This document shows, in pieces, positions 8,120 through 17,186 of a stretch of DNA of 64,000 nt. Numbering within the stretch: the stretch's first letter is position 1; the number at the start of each line of letters is the position of its first letter. The notes under the pieces were generated by a model. That model was not told where the DNA came from. It did not search any database and saw only the letters and a program-made list of their open reading frames with translations. A program made the translations under genes and the position numbers. Source of the DNA: Allobaculum mucilyticum (lineage in GTDB: Bacteria > Bacillota_I > Bacilli_A > Erysipelotrichales > Erysipelotrichaceae); NCBI RefSeq assembly GCF_022701195.1, contig NZ_CP078089.1, positions 2,418,001-2,482,000 of the forward strand, given 5' to 3'.

Positions 8120-8386
8120 AGAAAAGCGCGAATTATAAAATAAGCCGGATTATGAAATCCGAAGACTCCTGGAAGAATCTTCCGGCTGCCCTGCAGGCAG
8201 CTGCTCGTAATCCGATTGAATACTGTTCTTTCTGGAACCAAAACCGGATGGAACAATACAGAGCGCATACAGGAACGACGAAGCATCGCAAGAAAAATGC
8301 TTTGAGTCGTACGCATTCGCAAACGACCCTTACAGGATCAGTGAACAAACGAAAAATACAGATTATAAAAAGAAAGGGGATTTACT

Positions 8387-9565
8387 GTGGCAAAATCAGC
8401 ACCAAAAACAATCGCGCAGAAACGTGAAGAAAAAACAAAAAATAAAACAAAAGACCAGCTGCTCAGCGATGTCGTTAAGCAGATTGAAAAAGAGTATGGC
8501 AAAGGATCGATCATGAAACTTGGCGAGCGCACAGGCGTCGATGTTGAGCCGATCCCGTCCGGATCGCTTCTTCTCGACAAAGCGCTTGGTATCGGCGGCT
8601 ATCCAAAAGGCCGTATCATTGAAATCTACGGACCTGAATCTTCCGGTAAAACAACACTCGCTCTTCATGCGATCGCTGAAGTTCAGAAAAAAGGCGGACG
8701 TGCTGCATTCATCGATGCAGAAAACGCGATCGACCCGGTTTATGCCAAACACCTTGGCGTCAACATTGACGAGCTGATCCTTTCTCAGCCGGACTCCGGC
8801 GAGCAGGCTCTCAACATCATGATGATGCTGATTGAAAGCGGCGCCGTTGACCTGGTTGTTATCGACTCCGTTGCAGCCCTTGTTCCGCAGGCTGAGCTTG
8901 ATGGTGAAATGGGCGAACTGCAGGTTGGTGCCCAGGCGCGCATGATGTCCAAAGCCATGCGTAAAATCGCCGGTATCATGAACCACTACGACTGCACCGC
9001 CATCTTCATCAACCAGCTGCGTATGAAAGTCGGTACCGTCTATGGCAACCCGGAAACAACTCCAGGCGGTTTTGCGCTGAAGTTCTACTCTTCTGTCCGT
9101 ATTGAGATCCGCAAGAGCGAGGCCATCAAAAACGGTGCAGAAGTCATCGGTAACAAAGTCAACGTCAAAATCGTTAAGAACAAGGTGGCAGCGCCATTCC
9201 GCAAATGCCAGCTGGAAATTACTTATGGTCAGGGCCTGTCCGCTCTGTCTGAGCTGATCGATCTTGCGGTTGACTACGACATCATCAAGAAGTCCGGTTC
9301 CTGGTATTCCTATCAGGGCGACAAGATCGGCCAGGGCAAGGAAGCATCCAAAGAATTCCTCAAGAGCAACCCGGAAATCCGTGATGAAATCCAGAAGAAA
9401 ATTCAGGAGCTCTTCCTCAACAGCTCGTTGAGCGATGATATTGATCAGGCTGATGCTGCCAAAGCACGTGCCGCTGACGATGATCTGATCGACTTTGGCG
9501 ATGATCTCGACGAAGACGATTTCGCAAATATCGACCTCGAAACAGGAGAAATCATCGAAAGCTAG
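8387..9565 (+). CDS. recA: Recombinase RecA
   Basis: A 392-aa RecA that forms filaments on single-stranded DNA and drives strand exchange and the SOS response. Walker [10 protein letters not shown] is at about residues 81-89, Walker [11 protein letters not shown] follows, with the [25 protein letters not shown]-binding loop region. Length and the acidic C-terminal tail ([15 protein letters not shown]) are as expected. It starts with GTG at 8387 after AAAGGGGA. A 267-bp leader separates it from cinA. I looked for a Firmicutes-type SOS box there and did not find a convincing one. Confidence 0.98.
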   Translation: MAKSAPKTIAQKREEKTKNKTKDQLLSDVVKQIEKEYGKGSIMKLGERTGVDVEPIPSGSLLLDKALGIGGYPKGRIIEIYGPESSGKTTLALHAIAEVQKKGGRAAFIDAENAIDPVYAKHLGVNIDELILSQPDSGEQALNIMMMLIESGAVDLVVIDSVAALVPQAELDGEMGELQVGAQARMMSKAMRKIAGIMNHYDCTAIFINQLRMKVGTVYGNPETTPGGFALKFYSSVRIEIRKSEAIKNGAEVIGNKVNVKIVKNKVAAPFRKCQLEITYGQGLSALSELIDLAVDYDIIKKSGSWYSYQGDKIGQGKEASKEFLKSNPEIRDEIQKKIQELFLNSSLSDDIDQADAAKARAADDDLIDFGDDLDEDDFANIDLETGEIIES

Positions 9566-9616
9566 GCCTTCTTCTGCCACCTCATGCGAACGCATGACAT
9601 TGAAATAAATCATCCA

Positions 9617-9650
9617 ATCCTGCCTGATCTTCCGGGCAGGATTTTTCTTT
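9617..9650 (+). terminator. Intrinsic terminator after recA
   Basis: ATCCTGCC pairs with GGCAGGAT, followed by a T-rich tail (TTTTTCTTT). Confidence 0.88.
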
Positions 9651-9730
9651 GGAAAAAGACAGAAATCAGAAAAGTTGAAAACTTTCGAAAAAGTTCAGCC
9701 TGGATGAATCTCTAAGTGCCTCAGACTGCG

Positions 9731-9736
9731 TATAAT
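9731..9736 (+). promoter_or_regulatory. -10 box for pncA
   Basis: TATAAT 31 bases before the pncA start; no clear -35 at 16-18 bases upstream. Confidence 0.45.
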
Positions 9737-9766
9737 CAGGGATAAAACTGAAAAGGATACAGAAAA

Positions 9767-10375
9767 ATGGCAAGAATGAATCGTCAGCCTGCAGAGTCGC
9801 TGTCTGCAGAAGATCTGAACAATCCATGTGTATTTGTGGTCGACATGATCAACGGATTCACCAGAGAAGGTGCTCTGGCTGATCCGGCAATCGCTGCATG
9901 CGCTTCTCCAATCCGCAATCTGCTTGAAAAGACCCAGGCAAAATCGCTCTTTATCACCGACTGCCACGAACAAGGAGCAGCCGAGTTTAACTCTTTTCCC
10001 GAACACTGCTTAAAAGGCAGTGCAGAAAGTCAGGTTATGGATGAGCTCTCCGACTTTGTCGGGGAAGTCCTGGAGAAAAACTGCATCAGTGCAGCAGCCG
10101 TTCCCGGTTTTACAGACTGGCTGGATGCTCTGGGTGAAAACAGAGACCTGGTCGTGACAGGATGCTGCACAGATCTTTGCGTGCTGCAGCTTGCATTGCC
10201 GCTTGTCAGCTATATCAATCAGATGGGCAAGTCTGGCATGCGCGTTATTATTCCGGAAGACTGTGTCGATACGTATCACATCGATGGCGTCCATGATGCA
10301 AAGTTCTGGAATGAGACAGCTCTGGATCTGATGAAAGCGAACGGCGTTCTTGTCGTAGGCTCCATTAAAGCCTGA
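9767..10375 (+). CDS. pncA: Isochorismatase-family cysteine hydrolase, probable nicotinamidase
   Basis: A 202-aa cysteine hydrolase. The catalytic Asp lies in VFVVDMINGF, and the catalytic Cys lies in VVTGCCTDLCVLQLALPL; ITDCHEQGAAEFNSFPEHC fits the metal/substrate region of nicotinamidases, which release ammonia from nicotinamide. The next gene is nicotinate phosphoribosyltransferase, whose substrate is the nicotinic acid this enzyme would produce, so assignment to NAD salvage is strong although based partly on context. Confidence 0.85.
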   Translation: MARMNRQPAESLSAEDLNNPCVFVVDMINGFTREGALADPAIAACASPIRNLLEKTQAKSLFITDCHEQGAAEFNSFPEHCLKGSAESQVMDELSDFVGEVLEKNCISAAAVPGFTDWLDALGENRDLVVTGCCTDLCVLQLALPLVSYINQMGKSGMRVIIPEDCVDTYHIDGVHDAKFWNETALDLMKANGVLVVGSIKA

Positions 10376-10530
10376 GTCCCTTTTCGTTTGGCCAGCCTGT
10401 ACAATGCTGGCAGCAGGACAGATGAATCAGACCTGCATGGATAAAACTGAGAGAAAAATCTACCAATGATATGAAATCAGGAAGCCGTGCTTTTTCTGGT
10501 ACGGACCTGATAGACAGGAAACGATTAACA

Positions 10531-11976
10531 ATGAGAGATGGAAGAAACTTAACCCTGGTCATGGACTTTTATGAACTGACCATGTCCCAGGTGTATTTTG
10601 ATCAGAATAAGAATGAAGAAGTCGTCTTTGACCTCTTCTACAGACGCAACCCGGAAAATGGCGGCTTTGCGATTTTTGCCGGACTCAACCAGATTATTGA
10701 ATACATTCAGGATCTTTCCTTTGGACCTGAAGAAATTGAATATCTGCGCAGCCGCAACCAGTTTACTGAGGAATTCCTCGAGTATCTGAGCACTGTGAAA
10801 TTCACAGGCGATGTCTGGGCTGTTCCGGAAGGAACACCGGTGTTCCCGTATGAACCGCTGATCCGTGTTAAAGCGCCTCTGATTCAGGCGCAGCTGCTGG
10901 AAACTGCCATGCTGCTGGCAGTTAACCACCAGACCCTGATCGCTACAAAGGCAAGACGCATTGTCCAGGCTGCCAAAGGAAAAGCTGTGATGGAATTCGG
11001 CGCACGCCGTGCCCATAACTTCGACTCCGCCATTGAAGGTGCAAGAGCTGCCTTTATAGCCGGTGTAGCCGGAACCGCAACGACAGAGGCCGGAAGACAG
11101 TTTGGGATCCCAGCTCTTGGTACAATGGCGCATTCCTTTGTACAGAGCTTTGATACCGAATATGAAGCCTTCCTGCAGTATGCAAAGATGTATCCAAATG
11201 CCTGCACGCTGCTGATCGATACCTACAACACCCTGCGTTCCGGTCTGGGAAATGCGATCCGCGTTGCCAAGGAATATCTCGAACCAAATGGCTATCGTCT
11301 TAAAGGCGTCCGCATCGATTCAGGTGACATGGCTTATCTGTCCAAGAAGATCCGTGCCCGTCTGGATGCGGAAGGCATGCAGGACTGCTCGATCGTTGTT
11401 TCCAACTCGCTTGATGAGTATCTGATCGAATCGCTGGTCGACCGTCAGGGAGCCAAGATCGATTCGTACGGTGTCGGCGAAAACATGATCGTTTCCAAAA
11501 ACTCGCCTGTCTTTGGCGGCGTTTATAAACTGGCGGCTATCGAAGAAGATGGAAAGATGATTCCGAAGATCAAGATTTCGGAAAACGAAGAGAAGATCAC
11601 CAACCCTGGCTTCAAGAACCTCTACCGTATCTACAACAAGGAAGACGGAAAGGCTCTGGCCGATCTGATGACCCTGGAAGATGAAGTCATCGATGTTCAT
11701 GAAGATCTGACAATCTACCATCCAATGAACAAGTGGAAAAACAAAGTCATCGAAAAAGATACGTATGAAATCCGTGATCTGCTCGTGCCAATCTTCAAAA
11801 ACGGAGAACTCGTCTATAAAACACCATCCCTGATCGGTATCCGTGACTACTGCTCCAGAGAGCAGGAAACTCTCTGGGAAGAGATCAAGCGCTTTACCAA
11901 TCCGCAGGTCTACTTTGTGGATCTTTCGGAAAAGCTGCTCGACCTCAAACTTGAAATGATCAAAGCCAATCGCTAG
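10531..11976 (+). CDS. pncB: Nicotinate phosphoribosyltransferase
   Basis: A 481-aa enzyme that joins nicotinic acid to PRPP to make nicotinate mononucleotide, the next step after nicotinamidase. The N-terminus RNLTLVMDFYELTMSQVYF and the segments MEFGARRAHNFDSAI, GTMAHSFVQSF and VRIDSGDMAYLSKKIR are family hallmarks. The frame is open from 10471, but ATGAGAGATGGAAG at 10531 matches the usual family start and has AGGAAA upstream. A small hairpin at 10392-10410 lies between pncA and pncB; a terminator at 12067 ends the unit. Confidence 0.95.
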   Translation: MRDGRNLTLVMDFYELTMSQVYFDQNKNEEVVFDLFYRRNPENGGFAIFAGLNQIIEYIQDLSFGPEEIEYLRSRNQFTEEFLEYLSTVKFTGDVWAVPEGTPVFPYEPLIRVKAPLIQAQLLETAMLLAVNHQTLIATKARRIVQAAKGKAVMEFGARRAHNFDSAIEGARAAFIAGVAGTATTEAGRQFGIPALGTMAHSFVQSFDTEYEAFLQYAKMYPNACTLLIDTYNTLRSGLGNAIRVAKEYLEPNGYRLKGVRIDSGDMAYLSKKIRARLDAEGMQDCSIVVSNSLDEYLIESLVDRQGAKIDSYGVGENMIVSKNSPVFGGVYKLAAIEEDGKMIPKIKISENEEKITNPGFKNLYRIYNKEDGKALADLMTLEDEVIDVHEDLTIYHPMNKWKNKVIEKDTYEIRDLLVPIFKNGELVYKTPSLIGIRDYCSREQETLWEEIKRFTNPQVYFVDLSEKLLDLKLEMIKANR

Positions 11977-12066
11977 AAAAGAGACCGTATTGTCATATAG
12001 ACAGACTGCTCTGCAGAGCGAAAGGCTATGGATCAGAACCGGAACCATTCACAATAGAAATACAGG

Positions 12067-12093
12067 CGCGGCGGACTTTTCCACCGCGTTTTT
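12067..12093 (+). terminator. Intrinsic terminator after pncB
   Basis: CGCGGCGGA pairs with TCCACCGCG (one mismatch), followed by TTTTT. The next gene starts 33 bases on. Confidence 0.75.
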
Positions 12094-12126
12094 CAGATAC
12101 CGGTGAAAGACGGAAAGGAGATCGCC

Positions 12127-12828
12127 ATGCCATCAGACATTCAGGAAGCGCCTGATCAGATCATCGATGAATCCTCAGAGGAAAAGCTGAGAGCTTTGCA
12201 GGAGAAGCTCAGGGAATGCAGACGATGTCAGGAACGCTTTGGCTTTGAGCCGCGTCCGATCGTTTATGGAAATCCAGGAGCAAAAATCGTTCACATTGGT
12301 CAGGCGCCAGGACTCAAAGTCCATAACAGCGGCAGACCTTTTGATGATGCATCCGGAAGACGACTGCGCAATGAATGGTACGGAGTGGATGAGAAGACCT
12401 TTTATGATCCGGACTGTTTCTATTTCACCGGTGCCGGACACTGCTTTCCAGGAGCCGGCAAAAGCGGAGATCGAAAACCGCCTGCCTGCTGCTATGAGAT
12501 GTGGACAAAGAAAGAACTCGAACTGCTGAGCGAAGCCAGACTGTATCTGGTTGTCGGCAGGGTAGGCGCCAGCAAGCTGTTTGGAAACCGGAAGCTCGAT
12601 GACTTAGTCTTTGACGATCTGCATCTTTTTGGACGTCCCTGCTTTGTTCTGCCGCATCCATCCGGACGCAATGGTCCATGGCTGAAAGCTCACCCTGAAT
12701 TTGAAAAGAGCGTTCTGCCAAGAGTCCGAAAGGCAATTCAGGAAGCACTTGGCGGCGAGCAGCAGGATTCTTCTGATATGCTTGTTCAACGGGCGCCCAA
12801 TGAGGACGCAGAGGTTTCACCCGATTAG
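12127..12828 (+). CDS. Uracil-DNA glycosylase family protein
   Basis: A 233-aa member of the uracil-DNA glycosylase superfamily, resembling families 4 and 5. The first motif is IVHIGQAPGLKVHNSGRPFDDASG (substrate pocket) and the last is LPHPSGRNGPW (His-Pro-Ser loop that enters the DNA groove). CxxC at residues near 30 (CRRC) and further Cys residues (CYEM and CF) could hold an iron-sulfur cluster as in family 4, but the spacing is not certain. Expected role: removal of uracil from DNA. AAAGGAG is six bases before the ATG at 12127. Its 3' end faces the minus-strand hydrolase. Confidence 0.82.
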   Translation: MPSDIQEAPDQIIDESSEEKLRALQEKLRECRRCQERFGFEPRPIVYGNPGAKIVHIGQAPGLKVHNSGRPFDDASGRRLRNEWYGVDEKTFYDPDCFYFTGAGHCFPGAGKSGDRKPPACCYEMWTKKELELLSEARLYLVVGRVGASKLFGNRKLDDLVFDDLHLFGRPCFVLPHPSGRNGPWLKAHPEFEKSVLPRVRKAIQEALGGEQQDSSDMLVQRAPNEDAEVSPD

Positions 12829-12859
12829 ATCATTCAAAAAAGATTGCTGAATAAAAAAT

Positions 12860-12886
12860 GACCGGCCTGTGAGTTACAGGCCGGTC
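12860..12886. terminator. Bidirectional terminator between convergent genes
   Basis: An 11-bp perfect stem GACCGGCCTGT/ACAGGCCGGTC. On the minus strand it is followed by ATTTTTTAT, on the plus strand by a weaker T-rich tail. Confidence 0.85.
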
Positions 12887-12927
12887 GCGTTTGTCTTGGT
12901 GAATAGAATTTGAATATTAAGGGTGGA

Positions 12928-13650
12928 TCATGCGAATGGTGTCATTTCACCGCGGAAGTAGTCGCGGATGATCGGGAAGACGATTCGCTCGCAATAGCCG
13001 TCATACAGGAATCGGTGATGCGCGCCTTCGATGTAGAGCAGACGGACCGATGAAGCAGAAAGCAAAGAGCAGATACGCTCAGAAGAATGCCAGGAGATGA
13101 CTTCATCGCTTGTACCGTGAAGAATCAGAACAGGACAGTCGACCTGGAAGATGGAGTTTCTGTAGTTCGAAACGACTTTAAGAAATGTCTGTGTATGCTC
13201 ACGGCTCATCGACTGCTCGTTTTTACCGCCGGAAGAGAAGACTTTCTGTTTTACAGCACGTTCTACCTGTGAAAAGTCGATCGGGTAGAAAGCCGGTGCA
13301 GCAAGCAGCAGCGATTCTACAGGAAAGACAGAAGCAAGATAGGATGCAATGACGCCACCCATCGAAAAACCAAGCAGATGGACTTTCCGGCCAGTCGAAA
13401 GAGCCGTGCGGACCATGTCTTCATTGCGTTCGATCCAGGCATGGAGATCAGTATCTTCTGGATCTTCAGGAGAGAAGTAGGCATAGGTCCAAACCTCAAA
13501 GTTCTGTTTTTCCAGGTAGGCTTTGATCCGGTCCATCTCATGAAGGGTACGGTGTCCAAAGCCATGGACGGTAACAATAATGTCTTTTTTCGAAAAGAAT
13601 GGGAAATTTATCTTCATAGATTCTTTATACCATAAAAGGCTGAATTTCAT
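12928..13650 (-). CDS. Alpha/beta hydrolase (carboxylesterase/lipase type)
   Basis: A 240-aa cytosolic serine hydrolase. VTVHGFGHR forms the oxyanion region, LLGFSMGGVIASY holds the nucleophile elbow (GFSMG), and LILHGTSDEVISW and EGAHHRF supply the Asp and His. Substrate cannot be told from sequence. The start at 13650 has AAGGA six bases upstream on the minus strand; an in-frame Met at 13617 is an alternative but has a poorer site. Confidence 0.83.
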   Translation of the reverse strand: MKFSLLWYKESMKINFPFFSKKDIIVTVHGFGHRTLHEMDRIKAYLEKQNFEVWTYAYFSPEDPEDTDLHAWIERNEDMVRTALSTGRKVHLLGFSMGGVIASYLASVFPVESLLLAAPAFYPIDFSQVERAVKQKVFSSGGKNEQSMSREHTQTFLKVVSNYRNSIFQVDCPVLILHGTSDEVISWHSSERICSLLSASSVRLLYIEGAHHRFLYDGYCERIVFPIIRDYFRGEMTPFA

Positions 13651-14302
13651 GTTTTTCCTTGGAAACAGAGCCCGGATTTGCGGCTGAACTGAAATAAATC
13701 TGTTCCATTTCCTGACAGCCTGACCGCGATTTTAATGCATAAGCTGCATTCTCTTATTGCGATTGTTTTCAACACGATCAGGATACCGGAAGAACCGCTC
13801 TGAAGTCTTCAGAAAAAGAAGTAAAACATCGATAAAATCAGCAGAAAACATGCAGTAAAACCAAAGTAAAACACATTTTATGGAATTTATGAATTTTCGG
13901 GCATATGGGGTGAAAAACACGGATTGGTTAGACCAATTTTCTGCCTGGAACTTAGACATTAAAAATCGAAAATCTAGACATTAGTTTTTTACCTGAAAGT
14001 GCAATAGAATCGTATCCAGGTACGAAATATGGTATTTTGAACGCACTTACATTTGCTAAGACCCCGAAACGGGAAAAAAGGTATCTTAATAAGATAAAAA
14101 TTATAGATTTTTCGTATCTTAATGCCGCGTTAATACTCACTAAAAATATCTTTATGTAAATTTTACTCCGGTTAAATTCTCGTGTATTCTCCTTTCCGCA
14201 AGGTTCTAGGATCTGTTACACTGAAACCGTCAAAGAAAGCAACAGACAAATCGCCTGTTGGAATCTAGACAAATGAGAGGAAATTGAAAGGAAAATACTA
14301 CG
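13651..14302. other. AT-rich 650-bp intergenic region with palindromes and repeats
   Basis: No convincing gene is seen. The stretch from about 13750 to 14200 is clearly richer in A+T than the coding regions. It holds a hairpin ATTGGT-TAG-ACCAAT at 13923-13937, a direct repeat TAGACATTA at 13953 and 13975, a perfect 15-bp palindrome TATCTTA-A-TAAGATA at 14082-14096, a 10-bp exact direct repeat GTATCTTAAT at 14081-14090 and 14114-14123, and GTAAATTTTAC at 14156-14166. The region may be the control region of the ORF at 14303 or horizontally gained DNA. A 58-codon open stretch (13957-14161, plus strand) lacks a start codon. Confidence 0.55.
14082..14096. promoter_or_regulatory. Operator-like palindrome with a repeated half-site
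   Basis: TATCTTA-A-TAAGATA is a perfect 7+1+7 palindrome. The half-site GTATCTTAAT occurs again 33 bases downstream, about three helical turns, which suits cooperative repressor binding. The binding protein is unknown. Confidence 0.4.
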
Positions 14303-14602
14303 ATGATGAACGAAGAAAAGAGAATGAAACTTTACCAGCTCAATAATGAGAACCGCACCCTCCGAACCCGGATGGCCAGAGCGCTTGAGTACACTCGCGA
14401 AGGAGATTTTGACAGGGCGAGTCACCTCCTTGAAGAGACTCGAAGCGACTTCGATGCGATGAAAAAAGAAAACGATAATATCCTGGATGATGGCTACGTC
14501 TCCAGCGTCGGCTTTACGGAAATCTTCCATCAGTCTGCAGAACAGGCTAACCGCCTTTATTCCAGAAACTGCTCGGCTGTGAAATTTCACGTCTACAGCT
14601 AA
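14303..14602 (+). CDS. Small hypothetical protein, 99 aa, helical
   Basis: The frame begins MMNEEKRMKLYQLNNENRTL and is rich in charged, heptad-like residues through about residue 60 (a likely helical or coiled-coil protein), ending in KFHVYS. AAAGGA lies about 10 bases before the first ATG, and codon use resembles neighbouring genes. I recognise no family. It sits alone after the AT-rich control-like region, and a terminator lies 167 bases downstream. Confidence 0.6.
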   Translation: MMNEEKRMKLYQLNNENRTLRTRMARALEYTREGDFDRASHLLEETRSDFDAMKKENDNILDDGYVSSVGFTEIFHQSAEQANRLYSRNCSAVKFHVYS

Positions 14603-15078
14603 TCTCTGCACTTTAGCAGATCCCCACAGAAATCCGCTGCAAAATCTTCTCATCATCGTAACGGAAGGACTGTAAAGAGCTAAGGCGACTGATGAAGCTG
14701 AACATCAGATGCTCGACACAGACCATTCACAAATCATTGACTCGCAAAAGAAATCTGCTGCGAAAAAGGAATCCCAGGGCGAAGGGATTCTTTTTTCTTT
14801 TTTCCTTTCTGGCTTCGGTATTCTGTCAGAAAAAGCTGAGATTTCGATCAATCTGAAGAGCGAAAGAAAATCATCTTCTGTTCATCCCTGACACGATAAA
14901 AGCGGACCTTTTAGAAGAAAGTTCATGATCCGTAAACAGATGCGCAGCCAGAAAAGCCGTCTGAAAATCAGCGAAAATCCCGGATTCTGGAGCAGTTTCA
15001 TACAGAAACAGCTATGCACAGAGTGAAGAAAGCAGTTTTTTCCGGCATTTTGCAGGGATGAGAAAGCCAATCGCAATT
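14603..15078. other. Intergenic region before the methionine T-box
   Basis: Apart from the terminator at 14769-14796 I see no gene or RNA here. Short frames on both strands lack ribosome sites and protein-like composition. Confidence 0.5.
14769..14796 (+). terminator. Intrinsic terminator downstream of the 99-aa ORF
   Basis: GAATCCC pairs with GGGATTC over an 8-base loop, followed by TTTTTT. Confidence 0.8.
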
Positions 15079-15110
15079 TTGACGTGACGAATCGGGAAAC
15101 TGTGTTAAAG
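15079..15110 (+). promoter_or_regulatory. Probable promoter of the T-box-metNIQ transcript
   Basis: TTGACG at 15079-15084 as -35, with GTTAAA or TTAAAG at 15104-15110 as -10. The spacing of 19-20 bases is longer than ideal, so the -10 assignment is tentative. Confidence 0.45.
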
Positions 15111-15120
15111 TAGACGCATA

Positions 15121-15370
15121 AATTGGCAAGGAAGAGAAGAGTACGGTTTTCGGAAGGTGCAGAGAGTTTCTGGCTGGTGAAAAGAAACGCGGAAGAAACC
15201 GGAACATGGTCTTGGAGCAGCAGTGCTGAATTGCAGGCATGACGGGAACGCCCGTTACAGCGTTAGAGTATGCATGTACTTGATGAGGCGGTATCTGGTG
15301 ACAGAACCGTAAATTTAGGTGGTAACACGAAGTTTCAGCTTTCGTCCTAAAATGATGAGAGCTTTTTTTT
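15121..15370 (+). ncRNA. Methionine-specific T-box leader (tRNA-Met-sensing riboswitch)
   Basis: Stem I carries the family signatures AGAGAG (15171-15176) and GGCTGGTGAAA (15172-15183 region). On the returning side an ATG at 15239-15241 followed by A is in the place of the specifier codon. The T-box sequence is TTTAGGTGGTAACACG (about 15314-15329); its TGGT bulge can pair with the ACCA end of tRNA-Met. CGTCCTAAA can pair back to TTTAGGTGG as antiterminator, excluded by the terminator at 15337-15370. Uncharged tRNA-Met would therefore switch on metNIQ. The T-box departs from the usual AGGGTGGNACCGCG core. Confidence 0.9.
15337..15370 (+). terminator. T-box terminator before metN
   Basis: AGCTTTCGTC pairs with GATGAGAGCT (two G-U pairs) over a 7-base loop, followed by eight T. 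It overlaps and competes with the antiterminator. Confidence 0.88.
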
Positions 15371-15400
15371 GTGCTTAAAAGTAAGTCAGGAGGGGATGTT

Positions 15401-16444
15401 TTGATTCAGTTAGAGCATGTTACCAAAACATTCAAGACAAAAGACGGGATCGTCCATGCCGTTAAGGATGTAAGCCTCAATATTAAAAAGGGTCAGATCT
15501 ACGGCATTATCGGCTTTTCCGGTGCAGGCAAGTCCACACTTGTCAGATGCATGAATCTGCTTGAACGTCCGGACGATGGCAAAGTGATTTTCGATGGAGA
15601 AAATCTGATGGAAGCGTCGCCGTCCGAGCTGAGAAAAGCCCGCGCAAAGATGGGCATGATTTTCCAGCATTTCAATCTGCTTCCGGCGATGACCATTTAT
15701 GACAACATCGCTCTTCCGCTGCGGCTTGAAAAAGCCCCGAAGGAAGAAATCGACCGCAAGGTCATGGAACTGCTGACGCTGATCGACCTGGTTGAGCGCA
15801 AGGATTCCTATCCAAGCCAGCTGTCCGGCGGTCAGAAACAGCGCGTGGCGATTGCCAGAGCGCTCGTCAATGATCCAAAAGTTCTGCTCTGCGATGAGGC
15901 GACTTCCGCACTCGACCCGCAGACAACACAGAACATTCTGAAACTGATCGCAAAGATCAACCGTGAACGCGGCATTACCGTTGTCGTGATTACGCATGAA
16001 ATGTTCGTCGTTAAAGAAATCTGCGATGAGGTAGCCGTTATGGACAGCGGACGCGTGGTTGAACAGGGCGATATCGTACCTGTATTCACTAACCCGGTTC
16101 AGGAAATGACGCGCAATTTCATCGCCACAGCTTCAAACGAGAACAAAGTCAACGAGCTGATCAAGATGAATCATCCGATCACTCAGCTCAAAGAAAATCA
16201 GCAGCTTGTCCGTCTGCGCTACGATTCGACCAATACAGAAGACGCCATGATTTCCCGGATCTCAAGGCTCTACTCTATTGACTGCTCGATTATTTCCGGA
16301 AGCGTAGAAATCTGGAAAGAATCGCCAGTCGGCCAGCTTGTCACGGTATTCACCGGAGAGGAAGAACAGATCCGTCTTGCGATTGACGAGCTCAAACGCA
16401 ACAACATCAAAGTGGAGGTGATCAAACGTGGACATATTGAGTAG
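15401..16444 (+). CDS. metN: Methionine ABC transporter ATP-binding protein
   Basis: A 347-aa ATPase of the MetNIQ importer. Walker A GFSGAGKST is near residue 38, the signature LSGGQKQR near 141, Walker B LLCDEATSALD near 162, and a C-terminal NIL (ACT-like) domain, the methionine-sensing domain typical of MetN, from about 265. The start is the TTG at 15401, seven bases after AGGAGG; the frame is open further upstream into the T-box terminator but has no ribosome site there. It is the first gene of a three-gene unit under T-box control and overlaps metI by 17 bases. Confidence 0.95.
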   Translation: MIQLEHVTKTFKTKDGIVHAVKDVSLNIKKGQIYGIIGFSGAGKSTLVRCMNLLERPDDGKVIFDGENLMEASPSELRKARAKMGMIFQHFNLLPAMTIYDNIALPLRLEKAPKEEIDRKVMELLTLIDLVERKDSYPSQLSGGQKQRVAIARALVNDPKVLLCDEATSALDPQTTQNILKLIAKINRERGITVVVITHEMFVVKEICDEVAVMDSGRVVEQGDIVPVFTNPVQEMTRNFIATASNENKVNELIKMNHPITQLKENQQLVRLRYDSTNTEDAMISRISRLYSIDCSIISGSVEIWKESPVGQLVTVFTGEEEQIRLAIDELKRNNIKVEVIKRGHIE

Positions 16445-17105
16445 CTGGATGCCTAACGTCATCAAAAACGCCGCGCTTTTCCCGGATGCCATCATGGACA
16501 CGCTGATCATGCTCGTCGTAACCGGAGTGGTTTCTTTTGTGATCGGCCTGCCTCTTGCGGTTCTGGTCGTCATCACCAAACCGGACGGCATCCTGCCAAA
16601 CAAACCCGTATTCTGGGTTCTCGACAAGATCATCAACCTGTTCCGTGCAATTCCGTTTGTCATCCTGATTCCGATGACCTTTGTACTGACCCGAATGATC
16701 TTCCATACAACTGTCGGCATCAAATGTGCCTTCGTTCCGCTGATTATCGGAACCGTACCTTTTGTTGCCAGACAGCTTGAATCCGCAATGGAAGAAATTC
16801 CGGAAGGCATTATTGAAGCAAGCGTCTCCATGGGCATGTCGCCCTGGCAGATCATCGGGAACGTTTATCTCAAACAGAACATTCCAGGAATGGTCCGCGG
16901 CATGACCATTACCCTGATCGCAACAATCGGACAGATCGCAGTTGTCGGCATCATCGGCGCCGGCGGTCTGGGCGACCTGGCGATCCGCTTTGGATGGCAG
17001 AGACAGATGGGCGACATTACGCTGGTCGTTCTTGTACTGCTTCTGATCATCATTTCCATTATTCAGGCATTTGGCGACTGGCTCGTAAAAAAGACGACGC
17101 ACTAG
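16428..17105 (+). CDS. metI: Methionine ABC transporter permease
   Basis: A 225-aa inner-membrane permease with about five helices and the EAA-type loop ASVSMGMSPWQIIGNVYL that contacts the ATPase. It fits MetI in length and in the motif FRAIPFVILIPMTFVLTR. GTG start at 16428 inside the end of metN, after GTGGAGGTG, which suggests translational coupling. Confidence 0.95.
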   Translation: MDILSSWMPNVIKNAALFPDAIMDTLIMLVVTGVVSFVIGLPLAVLVVITKPDGILPNKPVFWVLDKIINLFRAIPFVILIPMTFVLTRMIFHTTVGIKCAFVPLIIGTVPFVARQLESAMEEIPEGIIEASVSMGMSPWQIIGNVYLKQNIPGMVRGMTITLIATIGQIAVVGIIGAGGLGDLAIRFGWQRQMGDITLVVLVLLLIIISIIQAFGDWLVKKTTH

Positions 17106-17186
17106 TTGCTGAAGCATAGATTTTCTGGTGGACCCTGCAGCGGTTCATCCATTCCATGATCCATTCATTCAGAGGAGGAAATAAAA

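Noticed and set aside
8120-8386. SOS (LexA) box before recA
   Set aside because: A GTTC-TTTCTG-GAAC inverted sequence exists near 8225, but the half-sites are in the wrong order for a GAAC-N4-GTTC box.
8152-8427. 91-aa frame in the recA leader
   Set aside because: It runs into recA in another frame, has no ribosome site and no conserved-looking sequence.
8396-9613. 405-aa open frame antisense to recA
   Set aside because: It has no ribosome site, repeats the codon bias of recA in reverse, and recA is beyond doubt. Similar long antisense frames lie over pcrA, ligA, gatA, the RNA methyltransferase and the ABC exporters.
13957-14161. 58-codon open stretch on the plus strand in the AT-rich region
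   Set aside because: It has no start codon and no ribosome site; kept only as a part of the intergenic description.
14709-14891. 60-aa plus-strand frame after the 99-aa gene
   Set aside because: It passes through an obvious terminator and has low-complexity Lys/Ser content.
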